A stretch of DNA of 64,000 nt, taken from positions 13,314 through 77,313 of the forward strand of contig CAZRHR010000004.1 in the NCBI GenBank assembly GCA_964599915.1. The letters run 5' to 3'. Below are positions 27,454 through 36,859 of this stretch, piece after piece. Under the pieces are notes generated by a model that worked only from the letters and a program-made list of their open reading frames with translations, was not told the DNA's origin and ran no database searches. How positions within the stretch are numbered: the stretch's first letter is position 1; each line of letters opens with the position of its first letter. The translations under genes and the position numbers were made by a program. Source of the stretch: CAZRHR01 sp964599915 (GTDB lineage: Bacteria; Bacteroidota; Bacteroidia; CAIKAF01).

Positions 27454-28312
27454 AGCCTGGTTTATTGGCCTTTTGTCTTTTTTCCATCATGGGAATACTA
27501 ACACCGACAAACAATAGCGTCATGCCTAAGGCGCCAATCCCTGTCCACAGATACGCAGGGTTTGCCGCCATGGCAAAAAGGAAAATTCCCCACCAAAAGA
27601 GCAATTCTCCAAAATAATTGGGATGGCGTGAATAACCCCAAAGGCCCTTATCCATTGGACCTTCGCCATGTTGAAAATGGCGGAACCTATACATTTGTTC
27701 GTCTGCAATGGTTTCAATAATCACCGCAGATAACGTAATGGCAGCCGCCAAAAGATCGATGTAGTTAAGCGGGGCGTCGGATGGCCATGGATTTACCAAA
27801 GCGAGAAATGGTAAACAGCCGGCAAACACCAAAAGGGTAGGGAAGTAATGAATCCCAAGGAAAGACACGGTCCAATACCAAGCCCCGGTTTTTTTTCTAA
27901 AATCCACATAACGCCAATCTTCGTGCCTGAGTCCTTGCCAACTTCTGGCCCAGTTGAACGTGAGCCGCCAAGCCCAAAAACCCACCAAAACAGCCACGAT
28001 TAATACCCTGATCCATGCCGCGCGCGTGGCTAAATCCATTTGTGGCGAAATGTCCGGATGCATCCAAAAACCTAAAAGAAAAGGCGGTGCAATGGACCAA
28101 TAGGGATCATAAAAGGAAGAATTGTTGAAGCCAAGGGAAAAAATAAAAATAATCACGGTGGCCACCGTATCTAGAATCAGAACTTGCCATAGAGGATTCA
28201 CCCCTTCTAAATAGGGCAGGGCCGTCCATGCCCCAAAAAATGCACCCACATAGGCGAGAAACATCCATAAAAAGGCTTGTGCACCTGCTTGTTTCGAGGT
28301 ATATGTTCCCAT
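27395..28312 (-). CDS. DUF1295 / steroid 5-alpha-reductase-like membrane protein
   Basis: 305 aa, with about seven hydrophobic helices (for example FLWMFLAYVGAFFGAWTAL, VLILDTVATVIIFIFSLGF). The C-terminal part carries the family signature: LWGYSRHPNYFGELLFWWG and, at the end, PMMEKRQKANKPGYAAYQKR, seen in DUF1295 proteins and related isoprenylcysteine methyltransferase or sterol-reductase-like enzymes. Natural substrate unknown. It begins 2 bp after the dnaX stop, so it is translated from the dnaX mRNA, and overlaps or abuts the MBL-fold gene downstream. Confidence 0.88.
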   Translation of the reverse strand: MGTYTSKQAGAQAFLWMFLAYVGAFFGAWTALPYLEGVNPLWQVLILDTVATVIIFIFSLGFNNSSFYDPYWSIAPPFLLGFWMHPDISPQMDLATRAAWIRVLIVAVLVGFWAWRLTFNWARSWQGLRHEDWRYVDFRKKTGAWYWTVSFLGIHYFPTLLVFAGCLPFLALVNPWPSDAPLNYIDLLAAAITLSAVIIETIADEQMYRFRHFQHGEGPMDKGLWGYSRHPNYFGELLFWWGIFLFAMAANPAYLWTGIGALGMTLLFVGVSIPMMEKRQKANKPGYAAYQKRVSSLIPWFPSKS

Positions 28313-28314
28313 GG

Positions 28315-30093
28315 TTATGCGAGTTGAAGTCCCAATTTTTCAATAAATCCCGGAATTTCAGGGAAGCGTTGACTTACATCTTCTAATTTTTCTTGGGGAG
28401 TATAAGGCGCACGGACTTTTTCTCTTACCCGGATTTCACAACGTAATTCCAGAAAATCATTTTTAAGTCGCTGACCTAAAAATTTTAAGACATCCAATCG
28501 GATTTGGTCGATGTCTGGCTCTTGGCCTTTATGGGTCAAAGGAAAAATGATCGTTTTCCCATCGGGTTGTAATTCCGGCTCGGCTTGAAGCAATATACTA
28601 GCCAGCAAGCTTCGGTCTTGTTCCCGTAGACTTTGTGCAAAATCCTTCCAGTATTGTTTTAGTTGGTCCACGTCCACCGGGGAATTCAATATGGGCACTG
28701 CGGCGGCCTCTTCTGCTTTTTTTTCGCGCAGTTGCTTGAGCGAAAGGGTGCGTGGTTGACTTGAGGTTTTTGTGTTAGTAGAGGAAGCTGCCTCTTCCGT
28801 TTTTTTTGCGGAAACAGCGGTGGCTGGAATTACAGGTGTTTGCACAACAGAAGCAGAAGGCGCCTGCATGGGATTAGTCGGTGGCGTTGTGGCTGCCGGT
28901 GGCGTGGACCTTGTTGCGGTCACAACTTGGCCGGTTTGCGTTTGTTGAAGGGTTGGGGGGGGCGTATTTCCTGCGGAAGGCCCTTGTCCCCCGGAAAAGC
29001 CCATTAATCTGGCGATGCGCAAAAGGGTGATTTCTACCAGTAATCTTTTGTTTTGAACCGTTTTATATTGGTTTTCAGCGCCATGCGATATTTCTAGTGC
29101 CTCTAGTAAAGCGGTTGAAGGTAAGGCTTCGGCTTGTCGTTGATAATGGGTTCTTGCCGTCTCTCCCACTTCCAGTAGCCGCGCTGTTTTTACATCTTGC
29201 ACCATGAGCAAATTGCGAAAATGCTCAGATAAACCGGAAAGGAAATGCCCTCCCTCGAAACCGAGGTTTAGAATTTCATGTAAAGTGAGCATAAGGCCGG
29301 AACGGTCGCCTTGTTGCGCTTGATCGGTAATGGTAAAATAGTAGTCATGGTCCAGGATGTTCAGGTTGTCAATGACGTCCTTGTAACCAAAAGATTGGCC
29401 TGCAAAAGTGACAATACGGTCAAAAATAGACAAGGCATCCCGCAAAGCCCCGTCGGCCTTTTGGGCAATGACATGTAAAGCATCCGGATCGGCTTCGATA
29501 TTTTCTTTTACAGCGATTCGGGCCAAATGACCGGCAATGTCGTCAATGGTAATTCGTCGAAAATCAAAAACTTGGCAGCGGGATAAAATGGTGGGCAGCA
29601 CTTTGTGTTTTTCCGTGGTGGCCATGATAAAAATGGCGTGCTTGGGTGGTTCTTCCAAGGTTTTAAGAAACGCATTGAAAGCTTGTGAGGTAAGCATATG
29701 TACCTCATCGATGATGTAGATGCTGTATTTTCCAACTTGGGGCTGGATCCGTACTTGTTCGATAAGTTGTCGAATATCGTCCACTCCATTATTAGACGCT
29801 GCATCCAGTTCATGGATATTGAAGGAATGGGAAGTGTTAAAACCTTCACAAGACGCACACCGGTTGCAGGGCTCAATGGTCTCATTTAGATTTTCACAAT
29901 TTAATACTTTGGCCATGATTCGGGCACAAGTGGTTTTGCCCACGCCCCTAGGCCCGCAAAATAAAAATGCATGGGCAATTTTACCACTCCTTACAGCGTT
30001 TTGCAGCGTTCCGGTAATGTGCAATTGTCCCACCACATCATCAAACGTCTGTGGCCTGTATTTCCTAGCTGATACAATGAAATCTTGTCCCAT
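28315..30093 (-). CDS. dnaX: DNA polymerase III subunit gamma/tau
   Basis: 592 aa from the ATG at 30093 (MGQDFIVSARKYRPQTF). This is the clamp-loader ATPase: Walker A GPRGVGKTT (47-55), zinc-knuckle cysteines around 66-82 (CNRCASCEG), Walker B IIDEVHML (127-134) and the sensor region TTEKHKVLPTILSRCQVFDF. Residues about 390-490 are a low-complexity T/P/Q/A-rich linker, then a C-terminal tau-like domain. I saw no obvious slippery frameshift site that would make a separate gamma form. The longer frame to 30141 spans a -7 promoter box and so was not used. Confidence 0.97.
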   Translation of the reverse strand: MGQDFIVSARKYRPQTFDDVVGQLHITGTLQNAVRSGKIAHAFLFCGPRGVGKTTCARIMAKVLNCENLNETIEPCNRCASCEGFNTSHSFNIHELDAASNNGVDDIRQLIEQVRIQPQVGKYSIYIIDEVHMLTSQAFNAFLKTLEEPPKHAIFIMATTEKHKVLPTILSRCQVFDFRRITIDDIAGHLARIAVKENIEADPDALHVIAQKADGALRDALSIFDRIVTFAGQSFGYKDVIDNLNILDHDYYFTITDQAQQGDRSGLMLTLHEILNLGFEGGHFLSGLSEHFRNLLMVQDVKTARLLEVGETARTHYQRQAEALPSTALLEALEISHGAENQYKTVQNKRLLVEITLLRIARLMGFSGGQGPSAGNTPPPTLQQTQTGQVVTATRSTPPAATTPPTNPMQAPSASVVQTPVIPATAVSAKKTEEAASSTNTKTSSQPRTLSLKQLREKKAEEAAAVPILNSPVDVDQLKQYWKDFAQSLREQDRSLLASILLQAEPELQPDGKTIIFPLTHKGQEPDIDQIRLDVLKFLGQRLKNDFLELRCEIRVREKVRAPYTPQEKLEDVSQRFPEIPGFIEKLGLQLA

Positions 30094-30112
30094 GTTGTGC
30101 TGCTTACTTTCA

Positions 30113-30120
30113 CAAAGGTA
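30113..30120 (-). promoter_or_regulatory. Candidate -7 promoter element of dnaX
   Basis: The minus strand reads TACCTTTG, an exact TAnnTTTG match, 19 nt before the chosen dnaX ATG; this also argues against the longer reading frame. Confidence 0.5.
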
Positions 30121-30316
30121 ACCAACCGAAGCAGAAATCATATTTGATTTTTTACCTTTTACAACCGATGGGCTTCTTGTTTTATGCCGGGTAAAAGGTG
30201 AGATCAGTTTAACTTTTGTTGAAAAGAAATAGGGGGCCTTTCTATGTCAAATTATTGGTAAATTCATGGTTCATTATGCAGGCTTTGCGGGAAAAACCTT
30301 ACCTTCGGGGCTGTAC

Positions 30317-32356
30317 ATGCAATTCGCGTTTCCTTTAGCCTTATGGGGCTTACTGGCCTTAGCCATACCTGTGATTATCCATCTGATTTACTTCAGACGG
30401 CACCAAACCATTTTTTTTTCCAATACTCGTTTTTTACTGCAAGTGCAGGAGGAAAAGCGTACCAGAAACCAATTACGCCGCTGGCTTATTTTACTTTCTC
30501 GTTTGGGATTAGTAGCCATGGTGGTGTTGGCTTTTGCAGAACCACGCTGGCCGGGCGCATGGGATGCGGAGAAAAATCCGGGTGGCCGGGTGGTATCCAT
30601 TTACATTGACAACGCCTATCCTATGGAGGCAGAAGGGGTTCAAGGTCCCTTGTTGGACCAAGCCATGCGCACCGCCACAGACTTAGTGGCAGCCTTACAG
30701 CCCAATGACCGTGTGCAAATCCTTACCAATGAATTCGGCCCGGAATCTTATCGCTGGCTTAATCCTGCAGAAGCTCGGCAACGTATTACCTCCATTGTTC
30801 CTACGCCACAGCATCGAAGCCTTGACCAAGTGCTGCTTCGCCAACAAGATCTTTTAACTCCTGAAGGAGGAGGCCGCGCCTTCCTTTTTTCTGATTTCAG
30901 AAAAGGCTTTGCAGAAGTTAATTCCCTGCCTTCGGATACGTTGAATCATTTTGCCCTTTTCCCTTTCGCACCCAATGAAATTAAAAATTTATATGTCGAT
31001 AGTGTCTGGTTTGCCCAGCCGGATCGTTTACCCGGTGGTGAAGCGCAACTTTTTGCTCGGATTCAAAATATAGGTCCGGACCCTTACACGGATTTACCCG
31101 TACTTTTTTACCTGAATGGTGAACCCGCCACGCCTGCAACGGTGTCTATTCCGGCACAAGGTCAGGCAGAAGCTTTGTTTACTTTTCGCTTTCCCGAACC
31201 GGGATGGCACACCGCCACCGTAGAAGTGGAGGATGAAGCCCTGCGTTTCGATGATGCTTTCCATCTTGCTTTTCAGATACGTCAAGAAATTCGTATCCTC
31301 GAACTTTTCGGACCCCAAGCGCCGGATTATTTTCAACGGCTTTTTGGTAAAGATTCTCTTTTTTCCTTTCAAAGAATCCCTATCCAAAAACTTGATCAAG
31401 GGCAGCTGCCCCTGACCGATTTAATTTTGTTGCACGGGGTTCCAGACCCCTCTTCCGGTTTGCATGCAGCTTTGGGCAATGCAGTGGAACAAGGCGCTAC
31501 GGTGGTAGTGCTTCCGCCTCAGCCATTTCAGTCCGTGGCTTACGCAGGTTTGGCCAACTTTGGCTGTCCTCTGTTGATGTTAAAGGACACATCAAAAACC
31601 AGTTTTGCCCCCATTACAGCAGAAAATCCATTTTTTGCCGATGTATTCGACCGCATAGATCCACGGATGGATTTGCCCAAATTTTCCCAAACCTTTGGCC
31701 TTCAAAAGACTTCGCTGGCCATAGAACAAGTGTACCTTAGGTTTTTAAATGGTAGTCCAGCCATGGCTGCTTATCCAAAAGGAAAAGGAAAATGGGTGGT
31801 CCTAGCGGCTCCCATGATGGAGCCCTTTTCCAATTTTTCAAGACATGCACTTTTTGTGCCCGTTTTTTACAAATTGGCCTTCCAAAGCATTCGTTCCTAT
31901 CCTCTATACTTTTTCCTCGGCCAAACCCAAGGATTTCCTGCGCCTTCTCTTGCAGAACAGCAAGATCCGGTCTTTCAATTGGTACATACTCAATCTGGTC
32001 GAGGCTTTATTCCTGCCCGAAAAATGGTGGCTGGACAATGGACGCTTTGGCTGGATGACCAAGTGACCGATCCTGGCTTTTATTCCTTACAATTTAAAGA
32101 AAGCCTACATGCTATTTTTGCTTTGAATATTCATCGTGGCCAAGCCAATTTGCAACCCGTTCCTTCGGATCAACTGGTTGAATTATTCCAAAGCCAAGGC
32201 CTGCCTCATGTGGAAGTTTCGCCTTCTGCTTCAACCGCTGAAGCCATTCAAACGCTTAAAGCGGATGCCGGAACGGATTTATGGCGTTGGTTTGTGCTGG
32301 CTGCATTGGTTTTTCTACTTTGCGAAATGCTGCTCCTTCGATTATGGAAACCCTAA
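30317..32356 (+). CDS. BatA-like aerotolerance N-terminal domain membrane protein
   Basis: 679 aa from the ATG at 30317. The N-terminus MQFAFPLALWGLLALAIPVIIHLIYF with the following RRHQTIFFSNTRFL and a second helix (LILLSRLGLVAMVVLAFA) is the BatA (aerotolerance regulator N-terminal) signature. The following region (VVSIYIDNAYPMEAEG) resembles a von Willebrand A-like fold, and a final helix (FVLAALVFLLCEMLLLRLW) is at the C-terminus. It probably sits in the inner membrane with a large periplasmic or cytoplasmic middle. Function unknown. It overlaps the dihydroorotase-like gene by 13 bp, so the two are translated together. Confidence 0.85.
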   Translation: MQFAFPLALWGLLALAIPVIIHLIYFRRHQTIFFSNTRFLLQVQEEKRTRNQLRRWLILLSRLGLVAMVVLAFAEPRWPGAWDAEKNPGGRVVSIYIDNAYPMEAEGVQGPLLDQAMRTATDLVAALQPNDRVQILTNEFGPESYRWLNPAEARQRITSIVPTPQHRSLDQVLLRQQDLLTPEGGGRAFLFSDFRKGFAEVNSLPSDTLNHFALFPFAPNEIKNLYVDSVWFAQPDRLPGGEAQLFARIQNIGPDPYTDLPVLFYLNGEPATPATVSIPAQGQAEALFTFRFPEPGWHTATVEVEDEALRFDDAFHLAFQIRQEIRILELFGPQAPDYFQRLFGKDSLFSFQRIPIQKLDQGQLPLTDLILLHGVPDPSSGLHAALGNAVEQGATVVVLPPQPFQSVAYAGLANFGCPLLMLKDTSKTSFAPITAENPFFADVFDRIDPRMDLPKFSQTFGLQKTSLAIEQVYLRFLNGSPAMAAYPKGKGKWVVLAAPMMEPFSNFSRHALFVPVFYKLAFQSIRSYPLYFFLGQTQGFPAPSLAEQQDPVFQLVHTQSGRGFIPARKMVAGQWTLWLDDQVTDPGFYSLQFKESLHAIFALNIHRGQANLQPVPSDQLVELFQSQGLPHVEVSPSASTAEAIQTLKADAGTDLWRWFVLAALVFLLCEMLLLRLWKP

Positions 32357-33639
32357 ACTCCTCAGGTGCACTTACCCATGTGCAATGTGCTGATCCTCGC
32401 CATCCTAAATTCGGGCAACAAGGCTTTTTGTATTGGGAACATGGGAGATGCCTTGGTTTTTTTACCGAGCCGCAACCTGCGTTTGCACATGTACCTCATT
32501 GGAATGCCAAGGGCTATCAGGTGGCACCCGGTTTTTTTGATATGGGTCTTGCACTCGCGCCGCCTCAAAAGCCTTACAGTACTTCGCTTTCACCAGATCT
32601 TCAAGCCCTGGTAGAGGGGGGGTGGACTGGCGGTGTCGTGCTACCTTTGCCACCTTTTCGTACAGACCTTCCTTTGTTTCATCAAGGCTGGCAAAAAGCG
32701 CTTGATGCCACTGGTTTAAAGTTGATGCTCGCAGGTGCCGTTACATCAAATGAACATGCTTTGGCTCCTATTTACGAGATCGCATCATGGGGTACCAAGT
32801 TATTTTCACATGGAACGGCAACGTTAGCGGATTCGTTGCAACTCATGCATGTATTGGACTTGATCAAAGAGACTGGCGGATTGTATATGCATTTGCCCGG
32901 TGAACCTTCGCTTCATCCACAAGGTCAGGTGCATCCAAGTCCGTTAGGGATGTCCATGGGACTGGCCGGCATCCCGGAAGAAGCAGAATCCATTGGGATG
33001 TGGCGGGATATCCAAATGGCAAAAAAAACCGGACAACCTTTACATTGGTGGCAAATCTCTTCGGCAGCGCACTTGAATTTGCTTGATGAGGCCAAGGCTT
33101 ATGGCATTACAGCAGGGGTTTCTGCAGCTCATTTATGGTGGAACGACCAGTCCATCGAAGGCTATGCGGTTCACCGAAAACTAATGCCGCCACTGCGCAC
33201 AGAAAAGAATCGTTTGGCCTTGTTGAAGGCAGTTGAAGAGGGCAAATTCGCCTGTATTACTTCTGGGCATATGGGTTGGACTACGACCGAGAAACAGGCT
33301 CCTTTTACCTCGTCTCCTTTTGGAGCGCACACCCTCCGCAGCAGTGCTTTGGCCGTCTTGGATCTTGCACAAACAGGGGCATTGTCAATGAAACATGCCA
33401 TTCAAACGCTTGCATACGGACCGAGAGATTTGTTGAAAATAGAGCAACCTCAATTCCTAGAAGGTGCACCAGCGCATTATACCTTGTTTTCAACAAACCA
33501 GGCGACCCATTTCCCTCCTTATGAGGGTTATGTGGCAGGCGATGCCAACCCTTGGGCCGGAACCACACTCCATGCGAAAATAGCTGGCGTGTGGGTGGAT
33601 GGCGTGTTTAAAGGACAAAACCTTGATTTACAAGGATAA
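32344..33639 (+). CDS. Dihydroorotase homologue lacking the metal ligands
   Basis: 431 aa from the ATG at 32344, which lies in the last codons of the BatA-like gene. It aligns with PyrC-type dihydroorotases over its length: PGFFDMGLAL (62-71) for PGFIDMHVHL, PSLHPQG (188-194), LDEAKAYGITAGVSAAHL (247-264), MPPLRTEKNR (281-290), TTEKQAPFTSSPFGAH. But the HxH pair is GLA, the barrel His is Gln (WQISS, 236-240), and the metal-binding Asp of TDHAP is Gly (ITSGHMGW, 305-312). It should therefore be inactive in ring closure. Non-catalytic dihydroorotase paralogues are known to act as structural partners of aspartate transcarbamoylase; that role here is an inference. Confidence 0.85.
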   Translation: METLNSSGALTHVQCADPRHPKFGQQGFLYWEHGRCLGFFTEPQPAFAHVPHWNAKGYQVAPGFFDMGLALAPPQKPYSTSLSPDLQALVEGGWTGGVVLPLPPFRTDLPLFHQGWQKALDATGLKLMLAGAVTSNEHALAPIYEIASWGTKLFSHGTATLADSLQLMHVLDLIKETGGLYMHLPGEPSLHPQGQVHPSPLGMSMGLAGIPEEAESIGMWRDIQMAKKTGQPLHWWQISSAAHLNLLDEAKAYGITAGVSAAHLWWNDQSIEGYAVHRKLMPPLRTEKNRLALLKAVEEGKFACITSGHMGWTTTEKQAPFTSSPFGAHTLRSSALAVLDLAQTGALSMKHAIQTLAYGPRDLLKIEQPQFLEGAPAHYTLFSTNQATHFPPYEGYVAGDANPWAGTTLHAKIAGVWVDGVFKGQNLDLQG

Positions 33640-33655
33640 AGTTTAATCCGGACGT

Positions 33656-35227
33656 TTAATCCACAAAGTTGGGCCAACCTTTTTTAAGCAGTCCTAAGGC
33701 TTTTTGATAGGCAGGATCAGCCTCATTGACCACTTCAAAAAATGCATCTCTGCCATACAGGTGCTGGGCGACCAATGCCAAAAGTCGGGTTTCCATCCAT
33801 GACCGACTGGTTTCTATTTCTTTGTTTTCTGCCGTAATGCCTTTGGCCTTGCAGGCCTTTAAAAACTCTGGCCAGAGCTGCACTCCAACCTTGAATTTTT
33901 CTTTAAATGCCTGAAAGTTGGGATATTCTGCCATTAGTTTTTCCCGTTGGCCATCCACAAAGGAAATGGAAAAATCGTATAACATGTTTTTCCTGGAAAC
34001 TTCTGTTAGAAAATCGGTCAAAAAACTGGTATCCAGCGGGATAAAGTAATCCGGCATGATACCCCCACCGCCATACACAATGCGTTTTTTTCGTGTTTTA
34101 TATTGTAATGAATCCGGAAACTTGATTTGGTCGGGTTGGGTAAGTTCTCCATTTCTGAAGCGCCCATAGAGGTCTTCGAAGTATTTTTCTGTTCCACCAT
34201 CATAAGGGGCTTGAATAAACCTTCCGGAGGGCGTGAAGTACCTCGCAGTGGTCAAACGAATGGCCGAACCATCGGGTAGGGGGAAGGTGTTCTGAACCAA
34301 TCCTTTTCCAAAAGATCGCCGACCGATTATTACCCCACGGTCCAAATCCTGAATGGCCCCACTCACAATTTCAGAAGCGGAAGCTGAACCTTCATTAATA
34401 AGCACCACGACTCGTCCTGTTTCAAATCCACCGCGCATAGTGGCTTTATAGTCCGTTCTTTTCTCTGTGCGGCCCTCTGTGTACACAATCAATTCGCCGG
34501 ATTTCAAAAACTCATCTGCCAATTCTACCGCCGCATTTAAATAACCTCCGGCATTGTCTTGAAGATCTAAAATGAGATCGTAGGCACCTTGGGCTTTCAA
34601 TTTGGACAAGGCTTCTTTAAATTCACGAACGGTGGTTTCGGAAAAGCGATTGAGCTTGATGTAACCAGTAGTCGGTGATGCCATGTAGGCAGCGTCTAAG
34701 CTGAATACAGGAATTTTATCTCTTGTTACAGTAAAGTCCATGGGTTTTTTCTCGCCCCTGCGTAAAATACCCAATTTTACTTGTGAGCCTTTGGGCCCAC
34801 GCAACCAACGGTACACGTCCTGGTTGGAGATGGGGCGCCCGGCAATCAAAGTGTCGTTGATGCGCACTATTTTATCGCCCGAGCGAATCCCTACTTTTTC
34901 CGAAGGCCCCCCTGAAATGGGACTGACCACCAACAAAGTGTCGTTGTGTATATTGAATTGAATGCCAATGCCTTCGAAATTTCCAACCAATTGCTCTTCC
35001 GACGCTTTTAGTTCTTTTAAAGACAAATAGTAGGAGTGGGGATCCAGTTCTTTTAAAATGGCACGGATTCCATTTTCTGCCGCCTCATCCATGTCTACCG
35101 GCTCCAAATAATAGTTTTGAAGAAAGTAAAATAAAACTTCCATTTTTTCTCTTGGATTGGGCGTGGGTTGGGCCCAAATACCTAAAGTAAAACAGGAAAG
35201 AAGGAGACTAATCCCTAATTTTTTCAT
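33656..35227 (-). CDS. S41 family carboxyl-terminal processing protease
   Basis: 523 aa, signal peptide MKKLGISLLLSCFTLGIWAQ, so exported. A PDZ domain is seen at about 85-165 (FNIHNDTLLVVSPISGGPSEKVGIRSGDKIVRIND), followed by the S41 core with NEGSASASE carrying the nucleophile Ser and GRRSFGKGLVQ carrying the catalytic Lys. These enzymes cut periplasmic proteins from their C-terminus. The C-terminal 150 residues are helical. A TAnnTTTG box lies 23 nt upstream. Its stop is 16 bp from the convergent dihydroorotase-like gene. Confidence 0.96.
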   Translation of the reverse strand: MKKLGISLLLSCFTLGIWAQPTPNPREKMEVLFYFLQNYYLEPVDMDEAAENGIRAILKELDPHSYYLSLKELKASEEQLVGNFEGIGIQFNIHNDTLLVVSPISGGPSEKVGIRSGDKIVRINDTLIAGRPISNQDVYRWLRGPKGSQVKLGILRRGEKKPMDFTVTRDKIPVFSLDAAYMASPTTGYIKLNRFSETTVREFKEALSKLKAQGAYDLILDLQDNAGGYLNAAVELADEFLKSGELIVYTEGRTEKRTDYKATMRGGFETGRVVVLINEGSASASEIVSGAIQDLDRGVIIGRRSFGKGLVQNTFPLPDGSAIRLTTARYFTPSGRFIQAPYDGGTEKYFEDLYGRFRNGELTQPDQIKFPDSLQYKTRKKRIVYGGGGIMPDYFIPLDTSFLTDFLTEVSRKNMLYDFSISFVDGQREKLMAEYPNFQAFKEKFKVGVQLWPEFLKACKAKGITAENKEIETSRSWMETRLLALVAQHLYGRDAFFEVVNEADPAYQKALGLLKKGWPNFVD

Positions 35228-35250
35228 ACGTAACTATCTTGTAAAGTCTT

Positions 35251-35258
35251 CAAATATA
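35251..35258 (-). promoter_or_regulatory. Candidate -7 promoter element of the S41 protease
   Basis: The minus strand reads TATATTTG, an exact TAnnTTTG match, 23 nt before the ATG. Confidence 0.5.
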
Positions 35259-35296
35259 CAAGGCTTGCCCTTGTTTCGTAATTTTTTTACTTCTCT

Positions 35297-36190
35297 TTAA
35301 CGTGGATGCTGCGTTTTTGGTGCGCGGGCTTGCAAAAGACTGTATCCAATGACGGCGGCCAACATTAAAAGGCTACCAAGGTAAAACCATAGGGTTAAAG
35401 TTTGGTTTTCGTTGAACAACAGGGCGGCCAAGATAAATCCATAGACGGGTTCAAGGTTAATGGCCAAAACTATCGAATACGCTGTAAGTCTTTGCAATAA
35501 TTGAATGGTGAGGGTAAAAGTAAAAGCGGTGCAAATGGTTCCTAAAATGAGCAACCAGAACAAATCCATGCCTTCGGGTATGGCAGGCAACTGGCCATGT
35601 TGACTAAAGAAAAACGCACCTGTGACCAAAGCGGCACCCACCATTTCCCAAAGACATACCACCAATTCATCGGCTTTGGTTAAGGATAATTTTCGGTTCA
35701 TGAGGGTAAAAACCCCTGCCAAAAATGCGGAAAGCAGCCCCATGTACAAACCATGTGAAAATCCCGCTTCTACATTTAAAATGAGGCCCAAAGCAAAAAT
35801 GATGACTAGGCCAAGGCCGGGTTCCAGCCAAGTCAGTTTTTTTCTGAACACCAGAGGTTCCAGTAACGCCACCAATAAAGTATTGGCAGAAAGCGAGGCT
35901 AAGGTGATAGATACATTTGAAATTTTAATGGCATGGAAAAAGGTGACCCAATGCAATCCGACTACCGCACCGGTCAACAGTGCGCCTGCCAAAATTTTCG
36001 GGGGTAGAGCTCCGGTTTTTCGCTGCCATGCCAACACAGGCAAAAGGGCCATACCAGCAATAACGACACGCCAAAAAACCAAAGCAGAAGAATCCAACTG
36101 AATTAAATGACCCAAAATACCGGTAAAACCTAGAATAAAGACGGTAAAATGAAGGGCCACCTGGTCCTTGAAGGCTTGCGAACGTAGCAT
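35297..36190 (-). CDS. EamA/DMT family transporter
   Basis: 297 aa from the ATG at 36190. About ten transmembrane helices arranged as two five-helix EamA repeats (FILGFTGILGHLIQLDSSALVFWRVVIAGMALLPVL in the first, LLILGTICTAFTFTLTIQLLQRLTAYSIVLAINLEPVYGF in the second). Such proteins are drug/metabolite exporters or amino-acid/nucleotide-sugar carriers; the substrate cannot be told. The frame extends two codons further to a TTG at 36196, which was not used. Confidence 0.93.
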   Translation of the reverse strand: MLRSQAFKDQVALHFTVFILGFTGILGHLIQLDSSALVFWRVVIAGMALLPVLAWQRKTGALPPKILAGALLTGAVVGLHWVTFFHAIKISNVSITLASLSANTLLVALLEPLVFRKKLTWLEPGLGLVIIFALGLILNVEAGFSHGLYMGLLSAFLAGVFTLMNRKLSLTKADELVVCLWEMVGAALVTGAFFFSQHGQLPAIPEGMDLFWLLILGTICTAFTFTLTIQLLQRLTAYSIVLAINLEPVYGFILAALLFNENQTLTLWFYLGSLLMLAAVIGYSLLQARAPKTQHPR

Positions 36191-36261
36191 GCGCAAAGGT
36201 GGATATTTTCCTTGGAATCTGGTGTTCTTTTTGTTTCCTGAAAGCTCCTAAAAGGAGGTAT

Positions 36262-36789
36262 TTATCCTCTGGCCTGTCTGGAATATTCCCAAGTAGCTAC
36301 GGCCGCTGCGGTAGCTACATTTAATGAATGTTTGCTGCCAAATTGAGGGATTTCTAAAGCCCCATCGCAATGTTGCAACGCTTCTTCCGAAACACCATCT
36401 ACCTCATGTCCCAAGATAAGCAAGGTGGGTTTTCCCTCCGGTAACCAATCGGAAAGTGATTGACTGCCATGGACTTGTTCCAAAGCAAGAATATGATAAC
36501 CTTGGGTTTTCATCTCTTTTAAATAAGTTGGCAGATCCGAGATGGCGTTCCAAGGCACTGTTTTTTCTGCCCCCAAAGCTACTTTAGCCAAATCCGGTCT
36601 GGGCGGCACCGGCGTGAAACCCGATAAATCCAAACCTTCTATTCCAAACACATCAGCTAACCGAAACAAGGCGCCCACATTTTCAGCGCTTCGAATATTT
36701 TCCAACAACAGCCGCAGTGGAATGCGCGGCGTTTCCGAAGAATGAGTCTGCCTTTCGGCCATCAATTCACGTAAACTTTTCTTTTGCAT
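36262..36789 (-). CDS. SpoU/TrmH-family RNA 2'-O-ribose methyltransferase
   Basis: 175 aa. The three SPOUT motifs are present: NIRSAENVGALFRLADVFG, LILGHEVDGVSEEAL and IPQFGSKHSLNVATAAAVATWE, the last forming the knot that binds S-adenosylmethionine. There is no N-terminal substrate-binding domain like that of rRNA methyltransferase RlmB. Length fits the short TrmH-like class that methylates a tRNA or rRNA ribose; the target is not readable. It is divergent from mutS. Confidence 0.94.
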   Translation of the reverse strand: MQKKSLRELMAERQTHSSETPRIPLRLLLENIRSAENVGALFRLADVFGIEGLDLSGFTPVPPRPDLAKVALGAEKTVPWNAISDLPTYLKEMKTQGYHILALEQVHGSQSLSDWLPEGKPTLLILGHEVDGVSEEALQHCDGALEIPQFGSKHSLNVATAAAVATWEYSRQARG

Positions 36790-36848
36790 CCTTCCTTTTT
36801 TGCAAAAATCGGGATATCCTGACGATTTCGTAAATTTACCCCTTAATC

Positions 36849-36856
36849 TATTTTTG
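36849..36856 (+). promoter_or_regulatory. Candidate -7 promoter element of mutS
   Basis: TATTTTTG, an exact TAnnTTTG match, with TTCG 18 nt upstream as a poor -33 element. It ends 3 nt before the GTG start codon at 36860. Confidence 0.45.
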
Positions 36857-36859
36857 GGG

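Noticed and set aside
28750..28990. Possible programmed frameshift site in dnaX giving gamma
   Set aside because: The linker region shows no A-rich slippery heptamer with a following stem that I could support.
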